This document shows, one piece after another, positions 1-8,344 of a DNA stretch of 64,000 nt. How positions within the stretch are numbered: position 1 is the first letter of the stretch; each line of letters starts with the position of its first letter. A model generated the notes under the pieces. The model was not told where the DNA came from. It searched no databases and saw only the letters and a list, made by a program, of their open reading frames with translations. The stretch comes from Streptomyces sp. SAJ15 (lineage in GTDB: Bacteria; Actinomycetota; Actinomycetes; Streptomycetales; Streptomycetaceae), in the NCBI RefSeq assembly GCF_007595705.1, contig NZ_NISY01000001.1:558001-622000 (forward strand), written 5' to 3'. The position numbers were made by a program, and so were the translations under genes.

Positions 1-131
1 TCGTCGCCGAAGTTGTGCCAGAGGCCGAGCGAGACGGCGGGCAGCTTCAGGCCGCTGCGCCCGCTGCGGCGGTACTCCATCGCGGCATAGCGGTCGGCGG
101 CGGCCGCGTAGGGAGAGGTGGTGTCGCTCAT
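1..131 (-). CDS. Aldo/keto reductase, N-terminal fragment (cut by window edge)
   Basis: Only the first 43 codons lie in the window; the gene continues past base 1. The start is the ATG complementary to 129-131. The visible protein begins MSDTTSPYAA and continues through MEYRRSGRSGLKLP to SLGLWHNFGD. This opening is characteristic of the YghZ/Gpr-type aldo-keto reductases, which reduce aldehydes such as L-glyceraldehyde 3-phosphate with NADPH. The catalytic Asp-Tyr-Lys-His tetrad lies outside the window, so the enzyme class rests on the N-terminal signature alone. Confidence 0.8.
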   Translation of the reverse strand, partial: MSDTTSPYAAAADRYAAMEYRRSGRSGLKLPAVSLGLWHNFGD

Positions 132-404
132 GGATGATCCTGTTCGCGGGGTGTCACACGGACGCTACAGGCTCGCACCGCCCCAGGTTCGCCACCCGCG
201 CCACCCCCGCAGTAGGGTGGCGCCCTCGGTGCGGACCGCCAGGGCCACGGCATGGCGGCAGAGCGAGCTGCGCGGCGCGACAGCACGAGACGCGGACCGC
301 CGAAGCCGGCACGCCGCGAGGCCGCGGAGCGCGAGGCAAGGGCGTATGGCGCGAAGCACAGCAAGGCGCACAGCGCAGGTCATGGCATGGAGGGGCTGGA
401 AGAC

Positions 405-1166
<762 letters not shown>

Positions 1167-1599
1167 CCTCGGGGCTCGGTTCGCCTCAGGGCGCCGCGCG
1201 CCCCTCGGCTCGGCCGCCGGTGCGCGCGGGGTCGGAGTGCGCGCGCTGCCGTGAGGGTGGCGGCGTGCGGGGGTTCGACTCAGCGGTCTCCCGGGACACG
1301 GTTGGCACCCGTGTCGCACAACGTTCACGTGGCTGCCGTCATATGCCGTTGCATGGGTTTGCACGATCGAGGGAATATCCCTGGCAGGTCGACGCCCTGC
1401 CCAACTGTCCATGGGGGTGTCGAACTGCCAGCGGGCGGCATGGGGCCGTCCGCCCGGGAGGCCCTTTGCTCACGGACGACTGTGCGGATCGTGCGTATGA
1501 CGCGGAGGGCCGGTGCTCGGCCCCGCGTGGGGTCCTGCCCGGTCCATTCCCCCGCGACGCCGTCGCACCCCAACCTCTCCCGAGGGGGTTCGTCCACCC
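1167..1599. other. Non-coding stretch between uppS and phoH
   Basis: 433 bases with no convincing gene; open frames here lack Streptomyces codon bias. A small dyad, GGGA-ATA-TCCC, lies at 1371-1381. No clear terminator or -10/-35 pair could be assigned. Confidence 0.5.
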
Positions 1600-2940
1600 G
1601 TGGTGACCAGCAAGAAGCGCCGCGAGCACGACCGGCGCACCTATGTTCTCGACACCAGCGTCCTGCTGGCCGATCCGAACGCCATGGCCCGCTTCGAGGA
1701 GCATGAGGTCGTGCTCCCGGTCGTCGTGGTCACGGAGTTGGAGGCCAAGCGGCACCACCCTGAGCTGGGCTACTTCGCCCGGCAGGCGCTCCGCCTGCTG
1801 GACGAGTACCGCATCCGGCACGGCCGTCTCGACGCCCCGATCCCCATCGGCGAGCTGGGAGGCACCCTGCGTGTCGAGCTCAACCACTCCGATCCGGGTG
1901 TCCTGCCCGCGGCCTTCCTCAACCATGGCGGACGGCCCGGGGACAACGACTCACGGATCCTCGCGGTGGCCAGGAACCTCCAGGCCGAGGGGTATGACGT
2001 CACGGTCGTCTCCAAGGACCTGCCGTTGCGCATCAAGGCGTCCTCGGTCGGCCTGCTCGCCGAGGAGTACCGCGCGGAGCTGGCCATCACCGACTCCGGC
2101 TGGACCGGGATGGCCGAACTGTCCGTCACCGCCGAGCGGGTGGACGAGCTCTACGCGGCCGAGTCCGCCGTCCAGGTTCCCGAGGCGGTGGGGCTGCCCG
2201 TGCACACCGGGCTGGTGCTCCAGTCCGAGCGGGGCAAGGCGCTGGGCCGGGTCACCGCGGACGGGACGGTGCGGCTGGTGCGCGGCGACCGGGAGGCGTT
2301 CGGTATCCGGGGCCGCAGCGCCGAGCAGCGCATCGCGCTGGACCTGTTGCTCGACCCGGACGTGGGCATCGTCTCCATGGGCGGCCGGGCCGGCACCGGC
2401 AAGTCCGCGCTGGCGTTGTGCGCCGGGCTGGAGGCGGTGCTGGAGCGGCGACAGCACCGGAAGGTGATGATCTTCCGGCCGCTGTACGCGGTGGGCGGTC
2501 AGGAGCTGGGCTATCTGCCGGGCACCGAGGCCGAGAAGATGAGCCCCTGGGCGCAGGCGGTCTTCGACACGCTCTCCGCGGTGACCACCGCGGACGTGAT
2601 CGAGGAGGTGGTGGGGCGCGGCATGCTGGAGGTCCTGCCGCTCACTCACATCCGCGGCCGCTCGCTGCACGACGCCTTCGTCATCGTCGACGAGGCGCAG
2701 TCGCTGGAGCGCAACGTCCTACTGACCGTTCTGTCCCGGATCGGTGCCAATTCACGGGTCGTACTGACCCATGACGTGGCCCAGCGCGACAATCTGAGGG
2801 TGGGCCGGTACGACGGCGTGGTGGCGGTGGTCGAGAAGCTCAAGGGCCACCCGCTCTTCGCCCATGTCACTCTCAACCGCTCCGAGCGCTCCCCGATCGC
2901 CGCCCTGGTGACCGAAATGCTGGAGGATGTCCATGTCTAG
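1600..2940 (+). CDS. PIN domain-PhoH family ATPase (PhoH2/YlaK type)
   Basis: 446-residue two-domain protein. The N-terminal PIN nuclease domain begins at [13 protein letters not shown] (Asp18 is the first acidic metal ligand), followed by [11 protein letters not shown] and [11 protein letters not shown]. The C-terminal PhoH ATPase has a Walker A motif [10 protein letters not shown] near residues 262-271 and a Walker B motif FVIVDEAQ near 360-367. Characterised PhoH2 proteins are ATP-dependent RNA-unwinding ribonucleases, which is the likely activity. The start is a GTG at 1600 followed at once by a second GTG at 1603. GAGGGGG at 1582-1588 is a possible ribosome binding site, though rather far upstream. 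A strong hairpin follows the stop. Confidence 0.9.
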   Translation: MVTSKKRREHDRRTYVLDTSVLLADPNAMARFEEHEVVLPVVVVTELEAKRHHPELGYFARQALRLLDEYRIRHGRLDAPIPIGELGGTLRVELNHSDPGVLPAAFLNHGGRPGDNDSRILAVARNLQAEGYDVTVVSKDLPLRIKASSVGLLAEEYRAELAITDSGWTGMAELSVTAERVDELYAAESAVQVPEAVGLPVHTGLVLQSERGKALGRVTADGTVRLVRGDREAFGIRGRSAEQRIALDLLLDPDVGIVSMGGRAGTGKSALALCAGLEAVLERRQHRKVMIFRPLYAVGGQELGYLPGTEAEKMSPWAQAVFDTLSAVTTADVIEEVVGRGMLEVLPLTHIRGRSLHDAFVIVDEAQSLERNVLLTVLSRIGANSRVVLTHDVAQRDNLRVGRYDGVVAVVEKLKGHPLFAHVTLNRSERSPIAALVTEMLEDVHV

Positions 2941-2968
2941 GGCGTAAAAGGGACGTTGTCGCCATCGA

Positions 2969-3009
2969 GGCGCCGCGCGAGAAGCCAAGAAGCTTAGTCG
3001 CGCGGCGCC
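2969..3009 (+). terminator. Rho-independent-type hairpin after phoH
   Basis: A perfect 12-bp stem pairs 2969-2980 (GGCGCCGCGCGA) with 2998-3009. The loop can form a small inner AAGC/GCTT stem. There is no T-run, as is usual in Streptomyces. Confidence 0.75.
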
Positions 3010-3364
3010 TTGGTGCGCGGAGGATTTCCTGAAACCGCTGGCGTAAACGGGGTGTGAGCTTTAACACGCAACAGAGAATTGCCTCCGGGTGTCGCCTTCC
3101 GGCAGGGTGTGGGTCCTGTCAGGCCCCGCATACGGCACATCAGCACCCCCAGCGGTGTGGAGCATCAGCAGTACCACAACTCAACACCCGCCGTATGCCG
3201 CCCGAAGCACCACGGCCCTCCCAGCGGGGGACCACCGGGCCCGTGCCTCCCGTGACCAGTCGGTCCCCGTCACCAACCGGGGTCGGAACAAGGGGAGGCC
3301 AGCGCCAAGGGGCACGATTGCGCCCGCGAGGTCACCTAAGTGGGCGATGCTGGAAGGAAACCGT
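3010..3364 (+). other. Long untranslated region upstream of the lytic transglycosylase
   Basis: 355 bases without a credible gene. Several GC-rich dyads suggest RNA structure, for example around 3225-3300. Some Streptomyces cell-wall hydrolase genes carry c-di-AMP riboswitches in this position. A GCGGGGGACC string occurs at 3223-3232, but the other conserved riboswitch blocks are not visible, so no riboswitch is called. Confidence 0.35.
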
Positions 3365-4105
3365 GTGAGCCGGATTTCGGTCCGGGGATTCGCAGTGGCG
3401 TCGGCCACCGCGGTCACCACTGTGGGCGCCGTCGTCGGCGTCGCCGCGGGCGGCGAGCAGAAGAGCTCCGCCGAGCCCGTCGAGGCGGCCGCCGCCGATG
3501 CGACGCTCCTCGCAGAGATACCCGCCGGCCAGCAGGCCCAGGTCCAGACCGCTTCGCTGACGGCGCAGGCGGACATCCAGTCCACCGCCGCCGACGCCGA
3601 GGCGAAGAAGGCTGCCGAGGAAGCCGCGCGTAAGCAGGCCGCGAAGGACGCCAAGGCGAAGAAGGCCGCCGCCGACAAGGCCGAGGCCGAGCGTAAGGCC
3701 AAGGAGAAGGCCGAGGCCGAGGCCGAGCGCGAAGCCAAGGAGCGCGAGGAGGAGGAGCAGGTCGCGAGCCGCTCCGCGCCGCGCCAGGAGTCCTTCCCGC
3801 AGCAGAGCTCGTACACGGTCGCCGAGGTGCAGGCGATGGCCCGGCAGATCGTCCCCGCCAGCCAGTTCCAGTGCTTCAGCAACATCGTGAACCACGAGAG
3901 CACCTGGAACTACCAGGCCACGAACCCCTCCTCGGGCGCGTACGGCCTCGTTCAGGCGCTGCCCGGCTCCAAGATGTCCTCCGCGGGCGCCGACTGGCGG
4001 ACCAACCCGGCCACCCAGATCAAGTGGGGCCTCAGCTACATGGACGAACGCTACGGCAGCCCCTGCGGCGCCTGGTCGTTCTGGCAGGCCAACCACTGGT
4101 ACTAG
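3365..4105 (+). CDS. Secreted lytic transglycosylase (SLT domain)
   Basis: 246 residues. GTG start at 3365 with GGAAGGA at 3352-3358, six bases away. A hydrophobic segment at residues 8-27 (FAVASATAVTTVGAVVGVAAG) acts as a signal or anchor. Residues about 75-140 are an Ala/Lys/Glu-rich coiled coil. The last 90 residues form a compact lysozyme-like SLT domain with the catalytic Glu in VNHESTWNY (about residue 178) and SSGAYGLVQALPGSKM. It should cleave peptidoglycan glycan strands outside the membrane during growth or sporulation. The coiled coil probably spaces the domain from the membrane or mediates localisation. A strong terminator follows. Confidence 0.9.
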   Translation: MSRISVRGFAVASATAVTTVGAVVGVAAGGEQKSSAEPVEAAAADATLLAEIPAGQQAQVQTASLTAQADIQSTAADAEAKKAAEEAARKQAAKDAKAKKAAADKAEAERKAKEKAEAEAEREAKEREEEEQVASRSAPRQESFPQQSSYTVAEVQAMARQIVPASQFQCFSNIVNHESTWNYQATNPSSGAYGLVQALPGSKMSSAGADWRTNPATQIKWGLSYMDERYGSPCGAWSFWQANHWY

Positions 4106-4163
4106 GCCCGTAGCCCCCGGTAGGCCGTCGCATCCGGCGGCGCACCGGTACCAGACGTCACCG

Positions 4164-4192
4164 AGCCCCCGTTCGCAACCGAACGGGGGCTT
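4164..4192 (+). terminator. Terminator after the transglycosylase
   Basis: A 10-bp stem GCCCCCGTTC (4165-4174) pairs with 4181-4190 around a GCAACC loop, followed by TTGG. Confidence 0.85.
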
Positions 4193-4252
4193 GGCGCGTC
4201 CTCCGGTAACGTCATCCCGACGACTGCGGGGAGCGGGGGTAGGGAAAGAACG

Positions 4253-5728
4253 ATGTCCAGATTGCCGAAGTGGGTCGGCAGGCTGGGGGCCGGCCTGACG
4301 CGGCTCTCTGACCGGCTCGAAGCCAAACGTGAAGAGCGGGAGCGCGAGGAACGCGACGTGCGGGAGCGCGAGCGGACCCCGCTGGAGCAGACGCGCGCCG
4401 GCGGTCCCTCGTCGAGCGGCCGCGGTGCGGCCTCCGACGACACCCCCGGCGCCTCCGGAGCCGACGACCGCACCACGCGCGCGGACGGGCCCGGCGCGCC
4501 CGCCGGCGTCGCCGAGCCCGGGTCCGAGCGGGCTCAGACGCCGTCCGGTTACGCCCCGCTCGCGGCGCCCGGCCCCGATCCGGTGGCCGCCGTGCCCTAC
4601 GGAGTGCGCGTCGCCGCCGAGGTCGGCTGGCGGCTGCTGGTCCTGGCCGGCACCGTCTGGGTGCTGATGCGGGTCATCAGCGCCGTCGAGCTGGTGGTGC
4701 TCTCCTTCACCGTCTCCCTGCTCATCACCGCACTGCTGGAGCCGACCGTGGCCCGGCTGCGCCGCCGCGGGGTGCCGCGCGGCCTGGCCACCGCCATCGT
4801 CTTCGTCTCCGGCTTCGTCGTCATGGGTCTGGTCTGCTGGTTCGTGGTGTGGCAGGTCATGGAGAACCTGGACGACCTCTCCCAGCGGGTGCAGGACGGC
4901 ATCGACGAGTTGCGGCGCTGGCTGCTGCACAGCCCGTTCCATGTGACCGACAACCAGATCAACGACATCGCCAAGAACCTGCGCGAGTCGATCGGGGACA
5001 ACACCGAGGAGATCACCTCGGCCGGTCTGGAGGGCGTCACGGTCGTCGTGGAGGTGCTGACGGGCATTCTGCTGGCGATGTTCAGCACGCTCTTCCTGCT
5101 CTACGACGGCCCGAAGATCTGGAACTGGACGCTCAAGCTGGTCCCCGCCGCGGCGCGCGAGGGCGTCGCGGGCGCCGGGCCGCGCGCCTGGCGGACGCTG
5201 ACGGCCTATGTGCGCGGAACGGTGATAGTGGCTCTGATCGACGCCATCTTCATCGGTGTCGGCATCTACTTCCTCGACGTCCCGATGGCCGTCCCGCTCG
5301 CTGTCTTCATCTTCCTCTTCGCCTTCATCCCGCTGGTCGGCGCCGTGATCTCCGGCGCGCTCGCGGTGGTGGTGGCGCTGGTGACCCAGGACGTCTTCAC
5401 GGCGGCCATGGTGCTCGTGGTGGTGCTGGCCGTGCAGCAGATCGAGGGCCACATCCTGCAGCCCTTCATCCTCGGCCGCGCCGTCAGCGTCCACCCGCTC
5501 GCCGTGGTCCTCTCGGTGGCCGCCGGCTCCCTGATCGGCGGCATCGGCGGCGCGGTCGTCGCCGTTCCGCTGGTCGCGGTCGCCAACACGGTGGTGGGCT
5601 ATCTGCGCGCGTACTCCAAGGAGGCCGCGAGGGCGGGGACACCGGGACCGCACGGGGCCTCGGCGCTGTCGATCGCCCCGGTGCCGCCGCCGATCGCGTC
5701 GCGCGAGCGGAACGAGCCGGCGGAGTAG
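4253..5728 (+). CDS. AI-2E family membrane transporter
   Basis: 491 residues. Residues 1-110 are hydrophilic, with an Arg/Glu-rich helix (KREEREREERDVRERER) and then a Pro/Gly-rich stretch. The remainder has the eight or so membrane segments of the AI-2E/YdiK/PerM family. Conserved features include LLITALLEP near the first segments and the paired C-terminal blocks FLFAFIPLVGAVISG and IEGHILQPFILGRAVSVHPLAVVLS. Family members export small molecules or act as Na+/H+ antiporters; the substrate here is unknown. GGTAGGGAAAG precedes the ATG. It converges on ahpD through a shared terminator. Confidence 0.9.
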   Translation: MSRLPKWVGRLGAGLTRLSDRLEAKREEREREERDVRERERTPLEQTRAGGPSSSGRGAASDDTPGASGADDRTTRADGPGAPAGVAEPGSERAQTPSGYAPLAAPGPDPVAAVPYGVRVAAEVGWRLLVLAGTVWVLMRVISAVELVVLSFTVSLLITALLEPTVARLRRRGVPRGLATAIVFVSGFVVMGLVCWFVVWQVMENLDDLSQRVQDGIDELRRWLLHSPFHVTDNQINDIAKNLRESIGDNTEEITSAGLEGVTVVVEVLTGILLAMFSTLFLLYDGPKIWNWTLKLVPAAAREGVAGAGPRAWRTLTAYVRGTVIVALIDAIFIGVGIYFLDVPMAVPLAVFIFLFAFIPLVGAVISGALAVVVALVTQDVFTAAMVLVVVLAVQQIEGHILQPFILGRAVSVHPLAVVLSVAAGSLIGGIGGAVVAVPLVAVANTVVGYLRAYSKEAARAGTPGPHGASALSIAPVPPPIASRERNEPAE

Positions 5729-5834
5729 TCGCTTCCCGGCCGGGGCCTGCCGCGGCCGCGGCCGACGGCCGACCTCGGCGGGCGGAAGGGGCCGGAAGGC
5801 GGAGCGGGCGGAACACGGTACGGACGGAACGCGG

Positions 5835-5876
5835 AAGGGGCGGTTCCCCCAGCGGGTGCTGGGGGAACCGCCCCTT
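5835..5876. terminator. Bidirectional terminator between AI-2E transporter and ahpD
   Basis: A perfect 19-bp inverted repeat (5835-5853 with 5858-5876) and a GGGT tetraloop sit between two convergent genes. A-rich and T-rich edges on both sides fit termination in both directions. Confidence 0.9.
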
Positions 5877-5902
5877 CGTTCTGCTCCGGGCCGGCGGACA
5901 GG

Positions 5903-6442
5903 TCAGCCGGCGAGCACGCCCTCGGCGTCGAGGGTGGCGCCGACGGCCTGCAGGACCGCGGCGATCTTGAACGCTTCCTGGATCGTCTCGCGCTCCACGC
6001 CCGCCTTGCGGAGGACCTGCTCGTGCGAGTCGAGGCACATGCCGCAGCCGTTGATGGCGGAGACGGCCAGCGACCAGAGCTCGAAGTCGACCTTCTCCAC
6101 GCCCGGGTTGCCGATGACGTTCATCCGCAGGCCCGCACGCAGGTTGCCGTACTCCGGGTCCGACAGCAGGTGCCGGGTCCGGTAGTAGACGTTGTTCATC
6201 GCCATGACGGCGGCGGCCGACTTGGCGGCCGTGTACGCCTCCGGCGACAGGTTCGCCTTCGCCTCCGGCTCCAGCTCGCGCAGCACCTGGGCCGAGCGCG
6301 AGGCGATCGCGCAGGCCAGCACGGTGCCCCACAGCTGCTGCTGCGGAAGCGGGGAGTTGCCGATGACCGAGCCGAGGTTCAGCTTCAGGTCCTTGGCGTA
6401 GTCCGGTACCGCGGACTTCAGCTCATCGAGAGCCACGGTCAC
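5903..6442 (-). CDS. ahpD: Alkyl hydroperoxidase AhpD
   Basis: 179 residues, all-helical AhpD fold. The redox motif is [15 protein letters not shown], with Cys133, Cys136 and His140 in the arrangement of mycobacterial AhpD. It has weak peroxidase activity and recycles AhpC in actinobacteria that lack AhpF. The GTG start overlaps the ahpC stop by 4 bases (GTGA), so the two are translationally coupled and co-transcribed from the oxyR-ahpC intergenic region. The conserved proton-relay residues around [10 protein letters not shown] are present. Confidence 0.95.
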   Translation of the reverse strand: MTVALDELKSAVPDYAKDLKLNLGSVIGNSPLPQQQLWGTVLACAIASRSAQVLRELEPEAKANLSPEAYTAAKSAAAVMAMNNVYYRTRHLLSDPEYGNLRAGLRMNVIGNPGVEKVDFELWSLAVSAINGCGMCLDSHEQVLRKAGVERETIQEAFKIAAVLQAVGATLDAEGVLAG

Positions 6443-6993
6443 TCACCGGCCAGCAGCTTGACCGCGTCGAGGGTGTCCTCGCCCTTGCTCCAGTTGCAGG
6501 GGCACAGCTCGTCGGTCTGCAGGGCGTCGAGGACCCGCAGGACCTCCTTGGGGTTACGGCCCACGGAGCCGGCGGTCACCATGGTGAACTGGATCTCGTT
6601 GTTCGGGTCGACGATGAACACGGCGCGCTGCGCGAAGCCGTCCTCGCCCTCCACGCCACAGCCCTGCATGAGCTCGTGCTTGGAGTCGGCCAGCATCGGG
6701 AAGGGCAGGTCACGCAGGTCGGCGTGGTCCTTGCGCCAGGCGTGGTGGACGAACTCGGAGTCGCCGGAGACACCCAGGATCTGCGCGTCGCGGTCCGCGA
6801 ACTCCTCGTTCAGCTTGCCGAACGCGGCGATCTCGGTCGGGCAGACAAAGGTGAAGTCCTTCGGCCAGAAGAACACCACACGCCACTTGCCCTCGTAGGA
6901 CTTGTGGTTGATCTGCTCGAACTCCTTGCCGCTCTCCAGCGACACGCAGGCGGTCAGGTCGTACTCGGGGAACTTGTCACCGACAGTGAGCAC
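6439..6993 (-). CDS. ahpC: Peroxiredoxin AhpC
   Basis: 184 residues, typical 2-Cys peroxiredoxin. The peroxidatic Cys is in DFTFVCPTE (about residue 51). The C-terminal resolving region is [10 protein letters not shown], with Cys164 and Cys166. It reduces hydrogen peroxide, organic peroxides and peroxynitrite and is recycled by AhpD. The GTG start at 6993 ([15 protein letters not shown]) is chosen because AGGAGA lies 5-6 bases upstream on this strand and the family begins here; the open frame continues further up to 7080. It is divergent from oxyR, its expected activator, and overlaps ahpD by 4 bases. Confidence 0.95.
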   Translation of the reverse strand: MLTVGDKFPEYDLTACVSLESGKEFEQINHKSYEGKWRVVFFWPKDFTFVCPTEIAAFGKLNEEFADRDAQILGVSGDSEFVHHAWRKDHADLRDLPFPMLADSKHELMQGCGVEGEDGFAQRAVFIVDPNNEIQFTMVTAGSVGRNPKEVLRVLDALQTDELCPCNWSKGEDTLDAVKLLAGE

Positions 6994-7130
6994 GCGCTCT
7001 CCTTGTGCAGGTTGCAGCGAAGAAAGTCCCGGTTCGGGCCTTCCTGGGGTTGGACGTGACAACCCTGCCATACAAGGCATTGATCAGTGAAATAGCTAGA
7101 CTGGGTGCTGCTGATCGGAAGGAGTTATCA
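6994..7130. promoter_or_regulatory. ahpC-oxyR divergent control region
   Basis: 137 bases separate the two start codons. A dyad GATCAG (7082-7087)/CTGATC (7111-7116) encloses ATAGCTAGACT, which resembles the A/T-rich core of LysR-type OxyR sites. The position between ahpC and oxyR matches known actinobacterial OxyR control. The exact operator is inference. Confidence 0.5.
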
Positions 7131-8096
7131 GTGAGCGTCTCTCTCGGCCCGGGCGGCGGTGTGGGAAAACCGCGTCAGCCCAGCCTCTCCCAGCTGCGTG
7201 CCTTCGTGGCCGTCGCCGAACATCTGCACTTCCGCGACGCCGCGGCCGCCATCGGCATGAGCCAGCCCGCCCTCTCGGGCGCGGTCTCCGCCCTGGAGGA
7301 CACCCTGGGGGTGCAGCTCCTGGAGCGTACGACCCGCAAGGTGCTGCTCAGCGCGGCGGGGGAGCGGTTGGCGGTGCGCGCGCGGGCGGTGCTGGACGCC
7401 GTCGGCGACTTCATGGAGGAGGCCGAGGCCGCCCGGGCGCCGTTCACCGGTGTGCTGCGGCTCGGCGTCATCCCCACCGTCGCCCCGTATCTGCTGCCCA
7501 CCGTGCTGCGGCTGGTGCACGACCGCTACCCCGAGCTCGACCTCCAGGTGCACGAGGAGCAGACCGCCTCGCTGCTGGACGGCCTCGCCCAGGGCCGGCT
7601 CGACCTGCTGCTGCTCGCGGTCCCGCTCGGCGCCCCCGGCGTCACCGAGCTGCCCCTGTTCGACGAGGACTTCGTCCTCGTCACCCCCAAGGACCACTGG
7701 CTCGGCGGCCGTGGCGACATCCCCCGCGAGGCGCTGAAGTCCCTGGACCTGCTGCTGCTCGACGAGGGGCACTGCCTGCGCGACCAGGCCCTGGACATCT
7801 GCCGCGAGGTCGGTCGCCCGGAGGGCGCCCTCGGCACCACCAGCGCGGCCGGGCTCTCCACGCTGGTCCAACTCGTCGCCGGCGGGCTCGGGGTGACCCT
7901 GCTGCCCCGCACCGCCGTGCCCGTGGAGACCGGCCGCAGCGCCGAACTCGCCACGGGCTACTTCAGCGACCCCGCCCCGTCCCGGCGGATCGGCCTCGCG
8001 ATGCGCGCGGGCGCCGCGCGCGCGGAGGAGTTCGAGGCGTTCGCCGTCGCGCTACGGGGAGCGCTGAAGCCGCTGCCGGTCCGCTTCACGGTTTAG
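7131..8096 (+). CDS. oxyR: Hydrogen-peroxide sensing LysR-type regulator OxyR
   Basis: 321 residues. An N-terminal winged HTH (SLSQLRAFVAVAEHLHF, then AAIGMSQPALSGAVSALE) is followed by a LysR effector domain. Two cysteines, Cys215 (DEGHCLRDQ) and Cys224 (ALDICREVG), are nine residues apart, as in the E. coli OxyR disulfide switch; this supports OxyR over a generic LysR protein. GTG start at 7131 with GGAAGGAG six bases upstream. It is divergent from ahpCD and probably activates them on oxidation. Confidence 0.93.
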   Translation: MSVSLGPGGGVGKPRQPSLSQLRAFVAVAEHLHFRDAAAAIGMSQPALSGAVSALEDTLGVQLLERTTRKVLLSAAGERLAVRARAVLDAVGDFMEEAEAARAPFTGVLRLGVIPTVAPYLLPTVLRLVHDRYPELDLQVHEEQTASLLDGLAQGRLDLLLLAVPLGAPGVTELPLFDEDFVLVTPKDHWLGGRGDIPREALKSLDLLLLDEGHCLRDQALDICREVGRPEGALGTTSAAGLSTLVQLVAGGLGVTLLPRTAVPVETGRSAELATGYFSDPAPSRRIGLAMRAGAARAEEFEAFAVALRGALKPLPVRFTV

Positions 8097-8113
8097 CCTC
8101 CCGGCTTGGGGCC

Positions 8114-8274
8114 GTCTTGTCGCGTGGGTTGTGGGGGGTGGGGCACCGCCGGACTGCGCCGTGGGGGTGCTCGCCGTCGCGGCGGGGTTCCCCGGCCTGT
8201 CTTGTCGCGTGGGTTGTGGGGGGTGGGGCACCGCTGGACTGCGCCGTGGGGGTGCTCGTCGTCGCGGCGGGGTT
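8114..8274. repeat. 85-bp tandem direct repeat, two copies
   Basis: Copy 1 is 8114-8198 and copy 2 is 8199-8274 (the last 9 bases have diverged). Both begin GTCTTGTCGCGTGGGTTGTG. Only two substitutions separate the shared 76 bases. It lies between oxyR and the ABC permease, where the two genes converge. No coding potential is convincing. Confidence 0.9.
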
Positions 8275-8344
8275 TTGCTTGTGCGGGTGGGGGCGAGAGG
8301 GTCACCCCTCCCGCCCCCACCGTCGTGTGGCCGGCGCCGTTCGG

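Noticed and set aside
3010..3364. c-di-AMP (ydaO-yuaA) riboswitch upstream of the lytic transglycosylase
   Set aside because: Only a GCGGGGGACC string resembles the consensus; the conserved CAGCTAACC-type block and pseudoknot partners could not be found by eye.
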